A stretch of 64,000 nt of DNA from JAXHMB01 sp034521755 (GCA_034521755.1 JAXHMB010000004.1:124001-188000), one strand, 5' to 3'; counted from the stretch's first letter, positions 26,667-36,192 are shown. Program-made: numbers and translations. The notes: a model not told the origin generated them from the sequence alone.

Positions 26667-27005
26667 TTAGTTTTCCTTATAAAAATATATGTGATAGTGC
26701 TCAGTTCCCTTTTTATGGTCACCATGAATTTCAGGTTTAGGATTTCCCCCTTTCCTTAGCCAAAGATTTTCAAACGATTCATTAATATATTGGACTTCTC
26801 CTCCAATGACTTTACGGTCAAGCAAAACTCCATTTCTTTCTATAGGATATATCGGAAAATTTCTGGCTGTTCTAATGTCGACATCTCTACCTACCCGATG
26901 ATAAGCATGATAGCTTAGTCGATCTAAGAATTTACCTTCAATATCAAACTTTCCGCCATTCGGCAGGCGGTTATATTGCGTGATATGAGGTGAAGAAAAT
27001 GACAT
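26667..27005 (-). CDS. orphan LAS-type peptidase-like domain, N-terminus missing
   Basis: The 112-residue product has no signal peptide and begins in the middle of a domain. LPNGGKFDIEGKF and HRVGRDVDI align with LPYGGLFDLNNNW and HRIGINADI at the C-terminus of the large protein encoded at 28872-31539. It carries the H-x6-D motif (HRVGRDVD) and, near the end, H-x-H (HYH in TEHYHIYF) that ligate zinc in LAS peptidases (M15 and M74 type, peptidoglycan cutting). As encoded it lacks the rest of the protein, like the orphan C-terminal domains found next to variable secreted proteins. The gene ends 13 bases before paralogue 3 starts. An assembly gap or deletion remains possible. Confidence 0.65.
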   Translation of the reverse strand: MSFSSPHITQYNRLPNGGKFDIEGKFLDRLSYHAYHRVGRDVDIRTARNFPIYPIERNGVLLDRKVIGGEVQYINESFENLWLRKGGNPKPEIHGDHKKGTEHYHIYFYKEN

Positions 27006-27017
27006 GCCATGGGAAAA

Positions 27018-27989
27018 TCAGGGGTTGCGTAGCCGATCAAGCAGGTATTCCCCGTTATAATACAGCAGGGCGAATGCCTCGCTGCTGAGCTGCCTTTCTT
27101 TCAGGGCCTGCACCTCATTCAGAAAGGCCTGCAGGTTATTGGCGGCGGTTCGGGTGTTGTCACGATCCAGCTGGCGGGCCACATTGTCCAGTTTTGCCTC
27201 CAGGCTGCGGCATACGCCCCCGGTTTCAATCCAGGTGGTATCACAGGAAAAGGCTAGGTAGGAGTAGAGTGTATCCAGCAGGACGGTGTGACCAATATCC
27301 TCGGGAAGCTTGCGCGGGCCGATGGTGTTTAGTTTTAAGCCTCTTTTATTAATTATTGATCTAAGGCTATCAACTAACATTCTAACCTCTTGGGTTGGTG
27401 GAAGTACGAAAGAAAGATCTATTTTTTTAGGTCTTCCAACAGTATAAGCTGAAATACATTTGCGAGAGGATTAGAAGATTTAATCTCAAAGGTGAGTGTA
27501 TCTCCTCTTTTGATATCTTCATTATATTTAATTTCTATAAGTTCATCATCTTTCCAATTAGAATTACTTTCTCCACGGTGCATAAATCTCACAAATGAAT
27601 TCTTTCCTTTATCTAATATAAACCAAGGTTCTGATAGGTTAATTTTGCTGTATTGATCCTCTATTTCCAGTTCAAATGACATTATATCCTGACGGCTCCC
27701 ACTTTTATTTAGTATGCCAAAAGCATAGACAAAATCGGCCCCTTCTTTTTTCACTTTCACCGAATATTGAGGTTCTATTTTCTGGAATTTGGAATCATTA
27801 AAGTCTCATATACTTTCCCGGTTCTTTTATCTTTCATATAACCAATTATGTAATTGCCACTTTGAGAATCAAAGTTTACATATGCCTGAAAAGCAGTATC
27901 TTTCTTTCTACAGGAGGAAATTTTTCCTGTCCAAATGAAAGATTTGTTATGAAGAGAGTCACTGATATATAAATGAATGCTTTTTTCAT
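27018..27989 (-). CDS. FIMAH-tailed secreted protein, paralogue 2, broken by frameshifts
   Basis: The reading from ATG 27989 starts with MKKAFIYISVTLFITNLSFGQ (signal peptide) but changes frame three times. The frame is restored by adding one base in short A runs: near 27917 (aaaaa, giving GQEKISSCRKKD), near 27796 (NSRKIEPQYS) and in the 7-A run at 27422-27428 (LLEDLKKIDLSFVLPP). The restored protein of about 324 residues ends in TIGPRKLPEDIG and the same FIMAH module as its neighbours. All three changes are -1, unlike the +1 changes elsewhere in the window. This may be a true pseudogene or poor polishing of a repeated region. Confidence 0.7.
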
Positions 27990-28009
27990 AATTTTATGGT
28001 TTAGAACAT

Positions 28010-28046
28010 TTCGAAATCGATATGAAAATGACATGCCATGGGAAAA
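28010..28046 (-). repeat. remnant of an orphan-domain start between FIMAH genes 1 and 2
   Basis: The first ~30 bases after the paralogue 1 stop (tgattttcccatggcatgtcattttc) repeat exactly what follows the paralogue 2 stop, where they begin the orphan LAS gene. Here only this start remains, followed by unrelated sequence and paralogue 2. Confidence 0.7.
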
Positions 28047-28871
28047 TCAGGGGTTGCGTAGCTGATCAAGCAGGTATTCCCCGTTATAATACAGCAGGGC
28101 GAATGCCTCACTGCTGAGCTGATTTTCTTTCAAGGCCTGTAGCTCGTTCAGAAAGGCCTGCAGGTTGTTGGCAGCGGTTTTCGTGTTTCCGCGTTCGAGC
28201 TGGCGGGCCACGTTATCCAGCTTTGCCTCCAAGCTGCGGCAGACGCCCCGGTTTTCGATCCAGATGGTATCGCAGGAGAAGGTCAGGTAGGAGTAGAGCG
28301 TATCCAGCAGGGCGGAGTCACTAATATCGTCGGGAAGCTTGCGCGGGCCGATGGTTTTCCCTTGAATGCTGTTTTCAAAAATATCTGCCCCAACAATAGA
28401 TTCAAGAGGTGGGGCTTCTCCTTCCGGAACTTTAGGTGTCTCAATATAACCTGATGAATAATATGTTACGACAGAGGGCATTTCTTTACTGGCAAAACCA
28501 AATTCATTCCTTTCTTCTTTGGGAGCAATATCAAACTCTCTGCCTCGAGATCCCCAATACACAATTTTTTTTCGCGCTTCTGATACTGAGCCAAGCCACT
28601 CAGGAGGAGATGTAATTTGAGTAACGTCAGAATGAATTTCCACATAAAATGCATCAATATTTTGCTCACTTTTTCCTGAGCTAAGTAATTGATATTCATA
28701 TATATAATTTTCATTCAATCTGCTCGCTGTGCTATGTACAGTGACATCTATTTTTTTTGCACTTGGGAAAACTAAAAGTGTATCCTGAGAATACAGTTTA
28801 TTGCAATTTATACCTGCAAATAAGAATATTACTGTAAGCATTAGTTTTAGTATTTTTTTCATCACATTCAT
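28047..28871 (-). CDS. FIMAH-tailed secreted protein, paralogue 1
   Basis: The 274-residue protein begins MNVMKKILKLMLTVIFLFAG (signal peptide, possible lipobox AGINC). A beta-rich domain follows (FYVEIHSDVTQI, then FGFASKEMPSVVTYYSSGYIE), homologous to paralogues 2 and 3, then TIGPRKLPDDIS and the FIMAH-like tail (GVCRSLEAKLDNVARQLERG, NNLQAFLNELQALKENQLSS). The start codon lies directly after the stop of the large protein, with no gap, so the two are probably translationally coupled. Secretion is likely; a function as inhibitor, scaffold or partner of the large protein is a guess from position only. Confidence 0.88.
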   Translation of the reverse strand: MNVMKKILKLMLTVIFLFAGINCNKLYSQDTLLVFPSAKKIDVTVHSTASRLNENYIYEYQLLSSGKSEQNIDAFYVEIHSDVTQITSPPEWLGSVSEARKKIVYWGSRGREFDIAPKEERNEFGFASKEMPSVVTYYSSGYIETPKVPEGEAPPLESIVGADIFENSIQGKTIGPRKLPDDISDSALLDTLYSYLTFSCDTIWIENRGVCRSLEAKLDNVARQLERGNTKTAANNLQAFLNELQALKENQLSSEAFALLYYNGEYLLDQLRNP

Positions 28872-31539
28872 TTATTGATTTGTATAAATATGGAGATGAC
28901 TACCCTCATCTAATGGCCTTATATTAGTCACAAAGCGAATTGTTTGTTTTAGATCATCAATATTTAGTTCCCGTTCACACCCTCCATCAACTTTAATGCC
29001 AGTTTTACCAATATCCGCATTTATCCCAATCCTATGGGTACGGTGAGGTGTCGACCAGTTATTATTCAGGTCAAAAAGTCCTCCGTAAGGCAGGCTCACA
29101 TCATTGATGCGAAGCCTGATTCCGGATACAAAGAATCAAACGTGGCTGCAATGTTTTGAAGGGACGCCACCAGGGTTTCCGTACCCCAGTGGTTGCTAAA
29201 ATGCGAAGAAGTTAGGCTTTCAGGGGCTCTGCAGGGATCATTGGTTCCGTTGTGGTTATCTGGTGCTCCCACCTTTTCATAGAAAGGTGAATCCGGAAGT
29301 TCCACCATTCCCGGCACGCGTACCTCCAGGACGCCTTCGACCCGCAGGGTATCGCCACGGGTATTCACCGTTTTGGCCACAAGCCGTACCTGCCCGCCGA
29401 ACTGGGGGTGCGATAGCGCAGCCGGAGTTCACCGTCACTATTGGTGGTAGTCGCTAATTCACCCCGGGCCGAGTCGGCTTCTTCAATATTAGTAATCCAG
29501 CCCATCAGCTCTGAGGGAGGCTTTTTCAAATCATTGTTGGCGTTGTGATTATGTCCGCCGGAGCCTTCAATCCACTCGGCTGAAATAATAACAGGCTGGT
29601 CGGGCACCGGCTCCTCGCTCCTGGTTACTTCAACCAGAATTTCTTCAATAGTGTTTTTTACCTGACTGCGGTCAAAATTAGCCTGGGCGCCACCAAAGGG
29701 TATCGTCGGCCAGAGTTCCTTTTGATCGGGTAGGTCCATAGTAATTTCCAGATCTTTACTTTCTTTAATCACCAGTCGTCCGTAGCCCACCTCGTAACCT
29801 GTTTTGCCTTCTTCCGATGCTGCCGCCACGGCAGATTTCGTCCGAGTTAGCGTTTGGGGGCGGGGGTTATTCAGGTACTCTGCCAAGGCGTCTTGTCCAT
29901 CGGCCTTGAGCCCGGCAATAATTTCCTGCAGGTGATTGTCCTCAGGGCTATTTGATGCAGATGGGGTCCGCTCCGGGGCTGCCGAAGTTCCGGCCCCGGT
30001 TGTTTTTTGGGCGGCCGCTGCAACCACAAAGTCCCGCTCGTAGGTAATGTCCGTGCCCAGGTAAAACCACACCTCGGCTGAGTCGGGCTCAATATCCTCA
30101 TGTGCCACATACTTAAAGCCGGGGGAAATATAGTTTGCCCCCAGTCCCAGCTCTTCCCCGTCTTTGCTAACCAGATGCCCAAACTCCTGACCTTTCCTGA
30201 CGATGACCACAAAAAACTCGTGATCGTCCGGAAAATACTGGCGCTGTCCGTCCCGGTACTGGAAATAGGGTTGTACTGTCGTGGTATCACCGGGGGCAAT
30301 GGTCATAGGCTCAAAGCCTACTTTGAGGGCTTCCCGGCGCAGCCGCACCTTCCCTTCGCCTTCTATCCGGTAGGGCGGGTAGGGTGACTGCAGGCTCGTT
30401 TGGGCATGGACAGGCAAAGAAGAAAAGCCCGGCTCAAAACCCAATTCATCTACGGTGTTGGACACAAACAGTACCGGCTGGGGGACATTGCTCAGAGAGG
30501 CACCCTGCTGGGTGCGGTCGGCCGAGAGGAGCGTGCCATACTGGCGGGCCTCTTCGTCAATCCATACGTCAAAGCGCTGGTCATCGGGAAAGTTTTTGTT
30601 GCGTCCCACCCTTGTCCTGCCGCTAAAATATACATATGAGGTATCTCCATAAATGGCGGCATAGGGCAGGGCATCGATGTCAATTTCATTGGGGTCGGCC
30701 GGCATCAGGCCTTCGTGAAGCCGAATTTGAACATCCCGGAAGTTTAAGTCGGTCCAGTCCTCAAAATATAGCCAGGTGTCTTGTTTGTTTTCGCCATACA
30801 ATGGCCTGCCGGAAACAATATTGTGGGAAGAGGTAATATAGAACCGAAGACTGTCTCCGGGTGTTACCGGGCCAATACGAATATTCTTTCCAACCGAATC
30901 CTGTACATTGCCAACCAGTCTCTTTTTGTAAGGCTTTTCCATATACAAGCTTTTGGCGCCCGTTCCACTAACGTCCTGGATTTCAATATATCCCCATTGC
31001 TCATCCAGGGTTATCTCTCCCGCTTGCTTAAATGGGTTCCCGTAATAATGTAACACATGAGAAGGGGGAATTGTGGCTCGGCTGGAATCTATCTCTTCAT
31101 TTGTTAACCGTATAAATGCTCCCCCCAGATTACTCTCATCTTCGGGCGGTAGCTTATAGTCATTGTCTGCATTATACAGATAAAAATTCAAGTTGGTCCA
31201 TTGATCAAAGCTGCCCAAATCAATTTCTTTTTGAGAATATGAATAGTCCGCTACATGGCCCAGCCCTTCTTCCCAAAGATCAAACAAGCGATAACCCAGA
31301 AAGAAATCAACGGTAACTGAATATCTGCCTCCTATATCAAGATAGTACCCTCGCAATTCCTGAGCTTCTTGTTGCACATATTTTGCCTTGGCACTTGTAG
31401 TATCGGCCAGCTCCATGGTTTCTTTAATCGTCACCTGAGCATTGACCCGAACTGGATTTACCATAAAAACAAGGCTCATAATTAGAAGACAAGCTATTAA
31501 TGGAAAGCTCTTGATGCTTATCAACCCCTTACATCTCAT
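28872..31539 (-). CDS. large secreted protein with Ig-like middle and C-terminal LAS-type domain, frameshifted
   Basis: Reads as one protein of about 889 residues. The signal peptide is MRCKGLISIKSFPLIACL to VRVNAQ. The first ~550 residues are beta-rich, with no recognised enzyme motif. A Thr/Ala/Ser linker (AAAAQKTTGAGTSAAPERT) precedes an Ig-like domain (residues ~600-740; ATTTNSDGELRLRYRTP, VAKTVNTRGDTLRV). The final domain has NHWGTETLVASLQNIAATF, LPYGGLFDL, H-x6-D in HRIGINAD and H-x-H in SHLHIYT, the zinc motifs of LAS-type peptidases that cut peptidoglycan. The frame is restored by one base in the C5 run at 29404-29408 and one near 29124. Role unknown; a surface murein endopeptidase is likely. 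Confidence 0.75.
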
Positions 31540-31635
31540 AATTCAATCTATGCTTAATTCTCTTGTAGTTACTGCCAAGAGAACCCGCAAGGCTAATTGT
31601 TACAAATAAATGTAAAAAAGTTTAAAAAGAAGTGC

Positions 31636-32220
31636 TTATTGGCCGTCTTTCAACTCAGGATTATCAGCCTCTAAAATCGTCTCTTTTACTTCATCTTCTT
31701 CCCCATAGTGCAGGATACGCTTGTTAAAAACAATCAAAGAAATGATAGCAGTACTGATGGCAACATCAGCCACATTAAAAATATAGGGAAAGACCGGGTA
31801 CCCCTGAATTTCCAAGGTGAAATGAATAAAATCAACCACGTGCCCTTCAAGCATTCCCCCGTATCCTTCTATCTGTGCCATTGCCAAGCGGTCGATAATG
31901 TTGCCCAATGCGCCGCCTAATATAAGGCTCATACAAAAAAGATAGCCTGTATTCACTTTATGCATGGTGTTTAAGATATAGGCCAAAATTCCCAGTGTGG
32001 CAATAATAGCTATTACACTTATCACCGGAGTAGAAATCCAGTTCATGCCTAAAGCCATACCCGGATTTTGGGTATAATGAAAAGCCAGCCAGCCGGAAAT
32101 GATTTCCCAGTTTTGCAAAGAAGGGGTTGTGCGTACCCAATATTTGGTAAGCTGATCAACGATGACTACAACAATAGCCGGAGCCAGTAATACAGATAGT
32201 TTCTTGGTATCCAAGATCAA
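31636..32220 (-). CDS. lspA: lipoprotein signal peptidase LspA
   Basis: A 194-residue inner-membrane protein with four membrane segments. Catalytic aspartates are D110 in GGALGNIIDRL and D152 in FNVADVAIS, the family motifs. It cleaves the signal peptide of diacylglyceryl-prolipoproteins in front of the lipobox cysteine, needed by the many lipoproteins in this window. It is the last gene of the ileS - TraR/DksA-like - lspA operon, with 23-base spacing to the gene before. About 25 charged residues follow the last membrane segment. Confidence 0.95.
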   Translation of the reverse strand: MILDTKKLSVLLAPAIVVVIVDQLTKYWVRTTPSLQNWEIISGWLAFHYTQNPGMALGMNWISTPVISVIAIIATLGILAYILNTMHKVNTGYLFCMSLILGGALGNIIDRLAMAQIEGYGGMLEGHVVDFIHFTLEIQGYPVFPYIFNVADVAISTAIISLIVFNKRILHYGEEDEVKETILEADNPELKDGQ

Positions 32221-32243
32221 GCGAAGTGGTTGATAGCCAAATG

Positions 32244-32657
32244 CTATCGTCGTTTAAGTTTTGCTTCAATACTCAGTTGTGTATGTGGAACAGCCTCAAG
32301 CCGGCCTTTGGAAATTTTCTTGCCGGTCACTTTACATACACCGTAGGTTTTATTGTCAATGCGCTTAAGAGCATCATCCAGATAGCGCACAAATTTACGT
32401 GTGCGGTTGTACAGCATGTAGGTTTTCTCGCGTTCCTGGGCATCCGTGCCGGCATCAGCCATATGAAAAGAATATGCTGATTCATCAGAAGCGTTTTCCA
32501 TACTGTCACGCAATGAGCTTTGCAGTGACTCTAATTCATTTTCTGCATCTTCCCGCTTTTTAAGAATGATATCACGGAAATATTCCAGTTCCTTGTCGCT
32601 GTATGGTGATACGCGCTCTTCGTTTTGTTCTTGGTCTTTCTTTTTAGCGGATGCCAT
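32244..32657 (-). CDS. TraR/DksA family protein without intact zinc finger
   Basis: 137 residues from the second ATG (32657). The N-terminal coiled coil (ELEYFRDIILKKREDAENEL) and the D-x-x-D/A-type tip are DksA-like (DASDESAYSFHMADAGTDAQ region). The C-terminal finger keeps only one cysteine (YGVCKVTGKKISKGRLEAVPH), the version common in Bacteroidota-like genomes. DksA-like proteins enter the RNA polymerase secondary channel; this one may modulate transcription with or without ppGpp, but the missing cysteines mean no classical zinc binding. It lies between ileS (18-base gap) and lspA (23-base gap), a conserved neighbourhood. Confidence 0.88.
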   Translation of the reverse strand: MASAKKKDQEQNEERVSPYSDKELEYFRDIILKKREDAENELESLQSSLRDSMENASDESAYSFHMADAGTDAQEREKTYMLYNRTRKFVRYLDDALKRIDNKTYGVCKVTGKKISKGRLEAVPHTQLSIEAKLKRR

Positions 32658-32675
32658 AATACGCACTCACAATTG

Positions 32676-35600
32676 TTAGTTGGGATTTCTTCTAATGGAA
32701 ATCGTACAATCCTTATCTCCGATTTCCCATTTTTTAACAAAATCTGATACTTCAAGCTGACTCGTAGAAATTTCTTCTGCCAACGTTTCGCTCTTAATAT
32801 AATCATTCATAGACTCAACAGCTTCCTCTAATTCTCCGGAGCCGTCAAAGCCAATCGTAATACGGTCAACGACTTCAAAATCAGCTTCTTTACGCATATT
32901 TTGAATACGATTTACAAACTCACGAGCCAATCCTTCCTGTACAAGTTCGGTGCTGAGTTCGGTATCCAATGCTACACTTAAACCATTTTCGGTTTCTACC
33001 GACCAGCCCTCCAATCCAACACGGCTGATCTCAATTTCTTCACTTCCCAGCCGGACGATACCATCATCGCCAAGGTCAAGTTCAATAGAACCGGTTTGCT
33101 CAAATTCAGTGATTTCCCGGGTTGACAGCTCACGAACTTTTGCCGCCACAGGTTTCATTTTTTCACCCAGTTTTTTACCTAATTTTGAGTAGTCCGGTTT
33201 GGCTGATTTTTCCACAATCCCGGAATCATCATCTACGAACTGAATTTCTTTAACGTTTACTTCGTCAAGAATAATACCTTTCATAGACTCAATCGCTGTG
33301 CGATCTTCGGGATCATCTACCGGCAAAATAATTCTGGCCAGTGGTTGACGAACATTGATCTCGATCTTGTTGCGAAGACTCAATACCATAGATGAAATCT
33401 GCCGGGCCAGCTCCATGCGGTATTCCAGCGGTTTATCTATTGCTGTCTCTTCTACTGTTGGATAGAATGACAAATGCACCGACTCTTCATCCTGCTGGGT
33501 TACTTCATTCAGTTGCTGATAAAGCCACTCACCCAGAAAAGGTGCAATAGGACTGATCAGTTTTGCCAGGTCAACCAAACATTCATACAAGGTTTGATAG
33601 GCTGCTGTTTTTTCCAGGCTTTTACCTTCTTTCCAAAAACGACGGCGATTTCGGCGAACATACCAGTTGCTCAACTCTTCTACAAAAGCTTCAACTTCAC
33701 GCGCCGCTTTAGTCGGTTCGTAATCATCTAAAAACTCATCAACCTTTTTAACGGTAGTGTTGCTTCGTGAAATAATCCAACGGTCCATCTCCTTTCGGTC
33801 AGGCACAGGAATAGTCGTTCCTGAATAAGTAAAGCCGTCAATGTTGGCATACATCGCAAAGAATGAATAGGTATTTACGATCGTATTGAAAAACTTGCGC
33901 TGCGTTTCCTGCAGGCCGTCTTCACTGAATTTGAGATTTTCCCAGGGTGATGAATTACTCATCATGTACCAGCGAACAGTATCAGCACCATACTTCTGAA
34001 TAACATCAAACGGGTCAACGCTGTTGCCTTTGGATTTGCTCATTTTTTCGCCGTTTTCATCCAGAACCAGTCCGTTGGAGACCACATTCTTATAGGCCGG
34101 CTCGTCAAAAAGCATGGTACCCAAGGCGTGCAAGGTATAGAACCAGCCACGGGTTTGGTCAACGCCTTCCGCAATAAAATCAGCAGGAAAATTGACTTTA
34201 AAATCGTCTTTATTATCAAATGGATAGTGCCATTGGGCAAAAGGCATAGAGCCTGAATCAAACCAGACGTCCATCAGGTCAGGCACGCGACGCATGGTTC
34301 CCCCGTTGGGTCCTTCCCAGGTTATGTCGTCAATATGCGGACGGTGTAGGTCAAGGTCTTCGGCATCAGACAGGCCCGCTTTATTCTTTAGCTCTTCGAT
34401 ACTGCCTATTACTTCTACATATTCGGGATCCTCATCACTCACCCAAATAGGCAGCGGCGTACCCCAGTAACGCTGACGAGAAATCGCCCAATCCACATTG
34501 TTTTCAAGCCAGGTTCCAAAACGGCCGGTACCTGTACTTTCCGGCTTCCAATTGATGTCGGCGTTATACTTCACCATTTTGTCTTTCACATCCGTTGTCC
34601 GGATAAACCAGGATTCAACAGGATAGGACATCAGCGGTGTACCTTTGCGCCAGTCAAAAGGATAGTTGTGCAAATGTGTTTCGTGCTTGTACATCAGGTG
34701 CTTATCCTTGATGGCACGTGCAATTTCTTTGTCGGCATCCTTAAACCACTGTCCGGCAAATTCAGGTACCTGATCCGTGAATTTCCCATCCGAATCTATT
34801 GGGTTAAACATCGGGATGTCCGCTTTCTTACAGGACTCAAAGTCATCGGCACCAAAAGCCGGTGCGGTATGTACCACTCCGGTACCTTCATCAGTGGTTA
34901 CATAATCGGCAGATATAACCTTCCATGCCTGGTCTGCGTCAAACTTTTCTTTCGCGTAATCAAAAACAGGATCATAGGTCTTGCCAATCAGCTCTTCACC
35001 CTTGTATTCTTCAATGATTTTGAACTCATGGTCAATATTTTCTTCAATACAATCTTTGGCCATGATGTAATACTCCGTACGATCACCCTCAGAAATCTCA
35101 ATCTTGGCATAGTTGATCTCGGGATTTACAGTCAATGCCATATTTGAAATAATGGTCCATGGCGTGGTCGTCCAGGCTAAAAAATAGGTGTCATCCTCAT
35201 CATGCACTTTAAACTTCACATAGATGGAAGGGTCTTGCGTTTCTTCATATCCCAAGCTTACTTCATGCGAAGAAAGCACCGTACCGCTGCCCGGTGAATA
35301 CCACTGAATTTTATATCCTTTGTATACCAAGCCCTTTTCATACAGGGTTTTAAAGGCCCACCAGACGGACTCAATATAATCGTTTTCAAAAGTAACGTAG
35401 GGATCATCCAAATCTACCCAATAAGCCATGCGGTTGGTGAGCTTATCCCACAGGTCTTTATACTGAAGCACACTGTCGCGACACTTTTTATTGTATTCGG
35501 CAATGCCGTACTCTTCAACCTGTTCGCGTCCCTCAAGCCCCAGCGTTTTTTCTATTTCAATTTCTACAGGCAGGCCATGAGTATCCCATCCGGCTTTACG

Positions 35601-35846
35601 TTCTACACGAAAGCCTTTAAGTGTCTTGTACCGGCAAAACATGTCTTTTACAGTACGAGACATTACATGATGAATACCGGGCTTGCCATTTGCAGTCGGC
35701 GGCCCCTCGTAAAACGTAAAAGGGATGCCTTCCTCACGGGTAGACAAGCTCTTCTCAAAAATATTATGTTCTTTCCACCACTTGAGAGTTTCTACCTCGT
35801 GTTTGGAAAAATTAAGTTTTTTTACTTCTTCAAATTGTTTACTCAT
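32676..35846 (-). CDS. ileS: isoleucyl-tRNA synthetase
   Basis: A 1056-residue class I synthetase of the long (eukaryote-like) type. It has the HIGH-type sequence GKPGIHHVMSRTVKD near residue 55, an editing domain in the middle (TTPWTIISNMALTVNPE), KMSKS as GEKMSKSKGNSVDPFDV near 610, a helical anticodon domain (NWYVRRNRRRFWKEGKS) and a C-terminal domain with GLSVALDTELSTELVQEG. It charges tRNA-Ile and hydrolyses mischarged valine. It leads the operon with the TraR-like gene and lspA. The start ATG at 35846 gives MSKQFEEVKKLNFSKHE, the family N-terminus. Confidence 0.97.
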   Translation of the reverse strand: MSKQFEEVKKLNFSKHEVETLKWWKEHNIFEKSLSTREEGIPFTFYEGPPTANGKPGIHHVMSRTVKDMFCRYKTLKGFRVERKAGWDTHGLPVEIEIEKTLGLEGREQVEEYGIAEYNKKCRDSVLQYKDLWDKLTNRMAYWVDLDDPYVTFENDYIESVWWAFKTLYEKGLVYKGYKIQWYSPGSGTVLSSHEVSLGYEETQDPSIYVKFKVHDEDDTYFLAWTTTPWTIISNMALTVNPEINYAKIEISEGDRTEYYIMAKDCIEENIDHEFKIIEEYKGEELIGKTYDPVFDYAKEKFDADQAWKVISADYVTTDEGTGVVHTAPAFGADDFESCKKADIPMFNPIDSDGKFTDQVPEFAGQWFKDADKEIARAIKDKHLMYKHETHLHNYPFDWRKGTPLMSYPVESWFIRTTDVKDKMVKYNADINWKPESTGTGRFGTWLENNVDWAISRQRYWGTPLPIWVSDEDPEYVEVIGSIEELKNKAGLSDAEDLDLHRPHIDDITWEGPNGGTMRRVPDLMDVWFDSGSMPFAQWHYPFDNKDDFKVNFPADFIAEGVDQTRGWFYTLHALGTMLFDEPAYKNVVSNGLVLDENGEKMSKSKGNSVDPFDVIQKYGADTVRWYMMSNSSPWENLKFSEDGLQETQRKFFNTIVNTYSFFAMYANIDGFTYSGTTIPVPDRKEMDRWIISRSNTTVKKVDEFLDDYEPTKAAREVEAFVEELSNWYVRRNRRRFWKEGKSLEKTAAYQTLYECLVDLAKLISPIAPFLGEWLYQQLNEVTQQDEESVHLSFYPTVEETAIDKPLEYRMELARQISSMVLSLRNKIEINVRQPLARIILPVDDPEDRTAIESMKGIILDEVNVKEIQFVDDDSGIVEKSAKPDYSKLGKKLGEKMKPVAAKVRELSTREITEFEQTGSIELDLGDDGIVRLGSEEIEISRVGLEGWSVETENGLSVALDTELSTELVQEGLAREFVNRIQNMRKEADFEVVDRITIGFDGSGELEEAVESMNDYIKSETLAEEISTSQLEVSDFVKKWEIGDKDCTISIRRNPN

Positions 35847-36192
35847 AAAATCCGTTTAGCACACATTTGGCTTTTCAGAAAACTTCAAATATACAAACTT
35901 TTCAGCACTTATTGATACAGCAAGTACTGCAATTTTTTCACTATAATTTTTAGGGCATCTAAGATACAAGTCTTAAACCATCAATTCACATAAATCATCT
36001 AATTTTAATATTATAGCGAGCTATAAAAAGCAATGATTTTATAATATGCAAACACATTAAAAGGCATGAAATGGATATATCATATTTTAAGTTCCTCATA
36101 CCAAAATGCTATATTATTGTGTCTCTTATAGTTAATAGAAGTTTTTGAAAAGCTTCTATTAGCTACTCATAATTTTACATTCAATTTGCGAT
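35847..36192. other. 346-bp divergent intergenic region
   Basis: Non-coding, AT-rich, between ileS and the phosphatase operon. It must hold both promoters. It contains an inverted repeat at 36133-36160 (aatagaag...cttctatt) about 30 bases before the phosphatase ATG. I see nothing else. Confidence 0.6.
36133..36160 (+). promoter_or_regulatory. inverted repeat upstream of the phosphatase operon
   Basis: aatagaag (36133-36140) and cttctatt (36153-36160) form a perfect 8-bp dyad with a 12-base spacer, 33 bases before the ATG at 36193. It could be an operator or a 5' UTR hairpin. Confidence 0.35.

Noticed and set aside
27018..28871. FIMAH genes as proven immunity genes of a toxin system
   Set aside because: Position next to LAS domains is suggestive, but FIMAH domains also end many unrelated secreted proteins and no inhibition motif can be read. 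Kept as hypothesis only.
29263..31316. Long open frames on the plus strand opposite the large secreted protein
   Set aside because: They are antisense to a clearly coding, signal-peptide-bearing gene and have no recognisable motifs; base composition of the main gene explains them.
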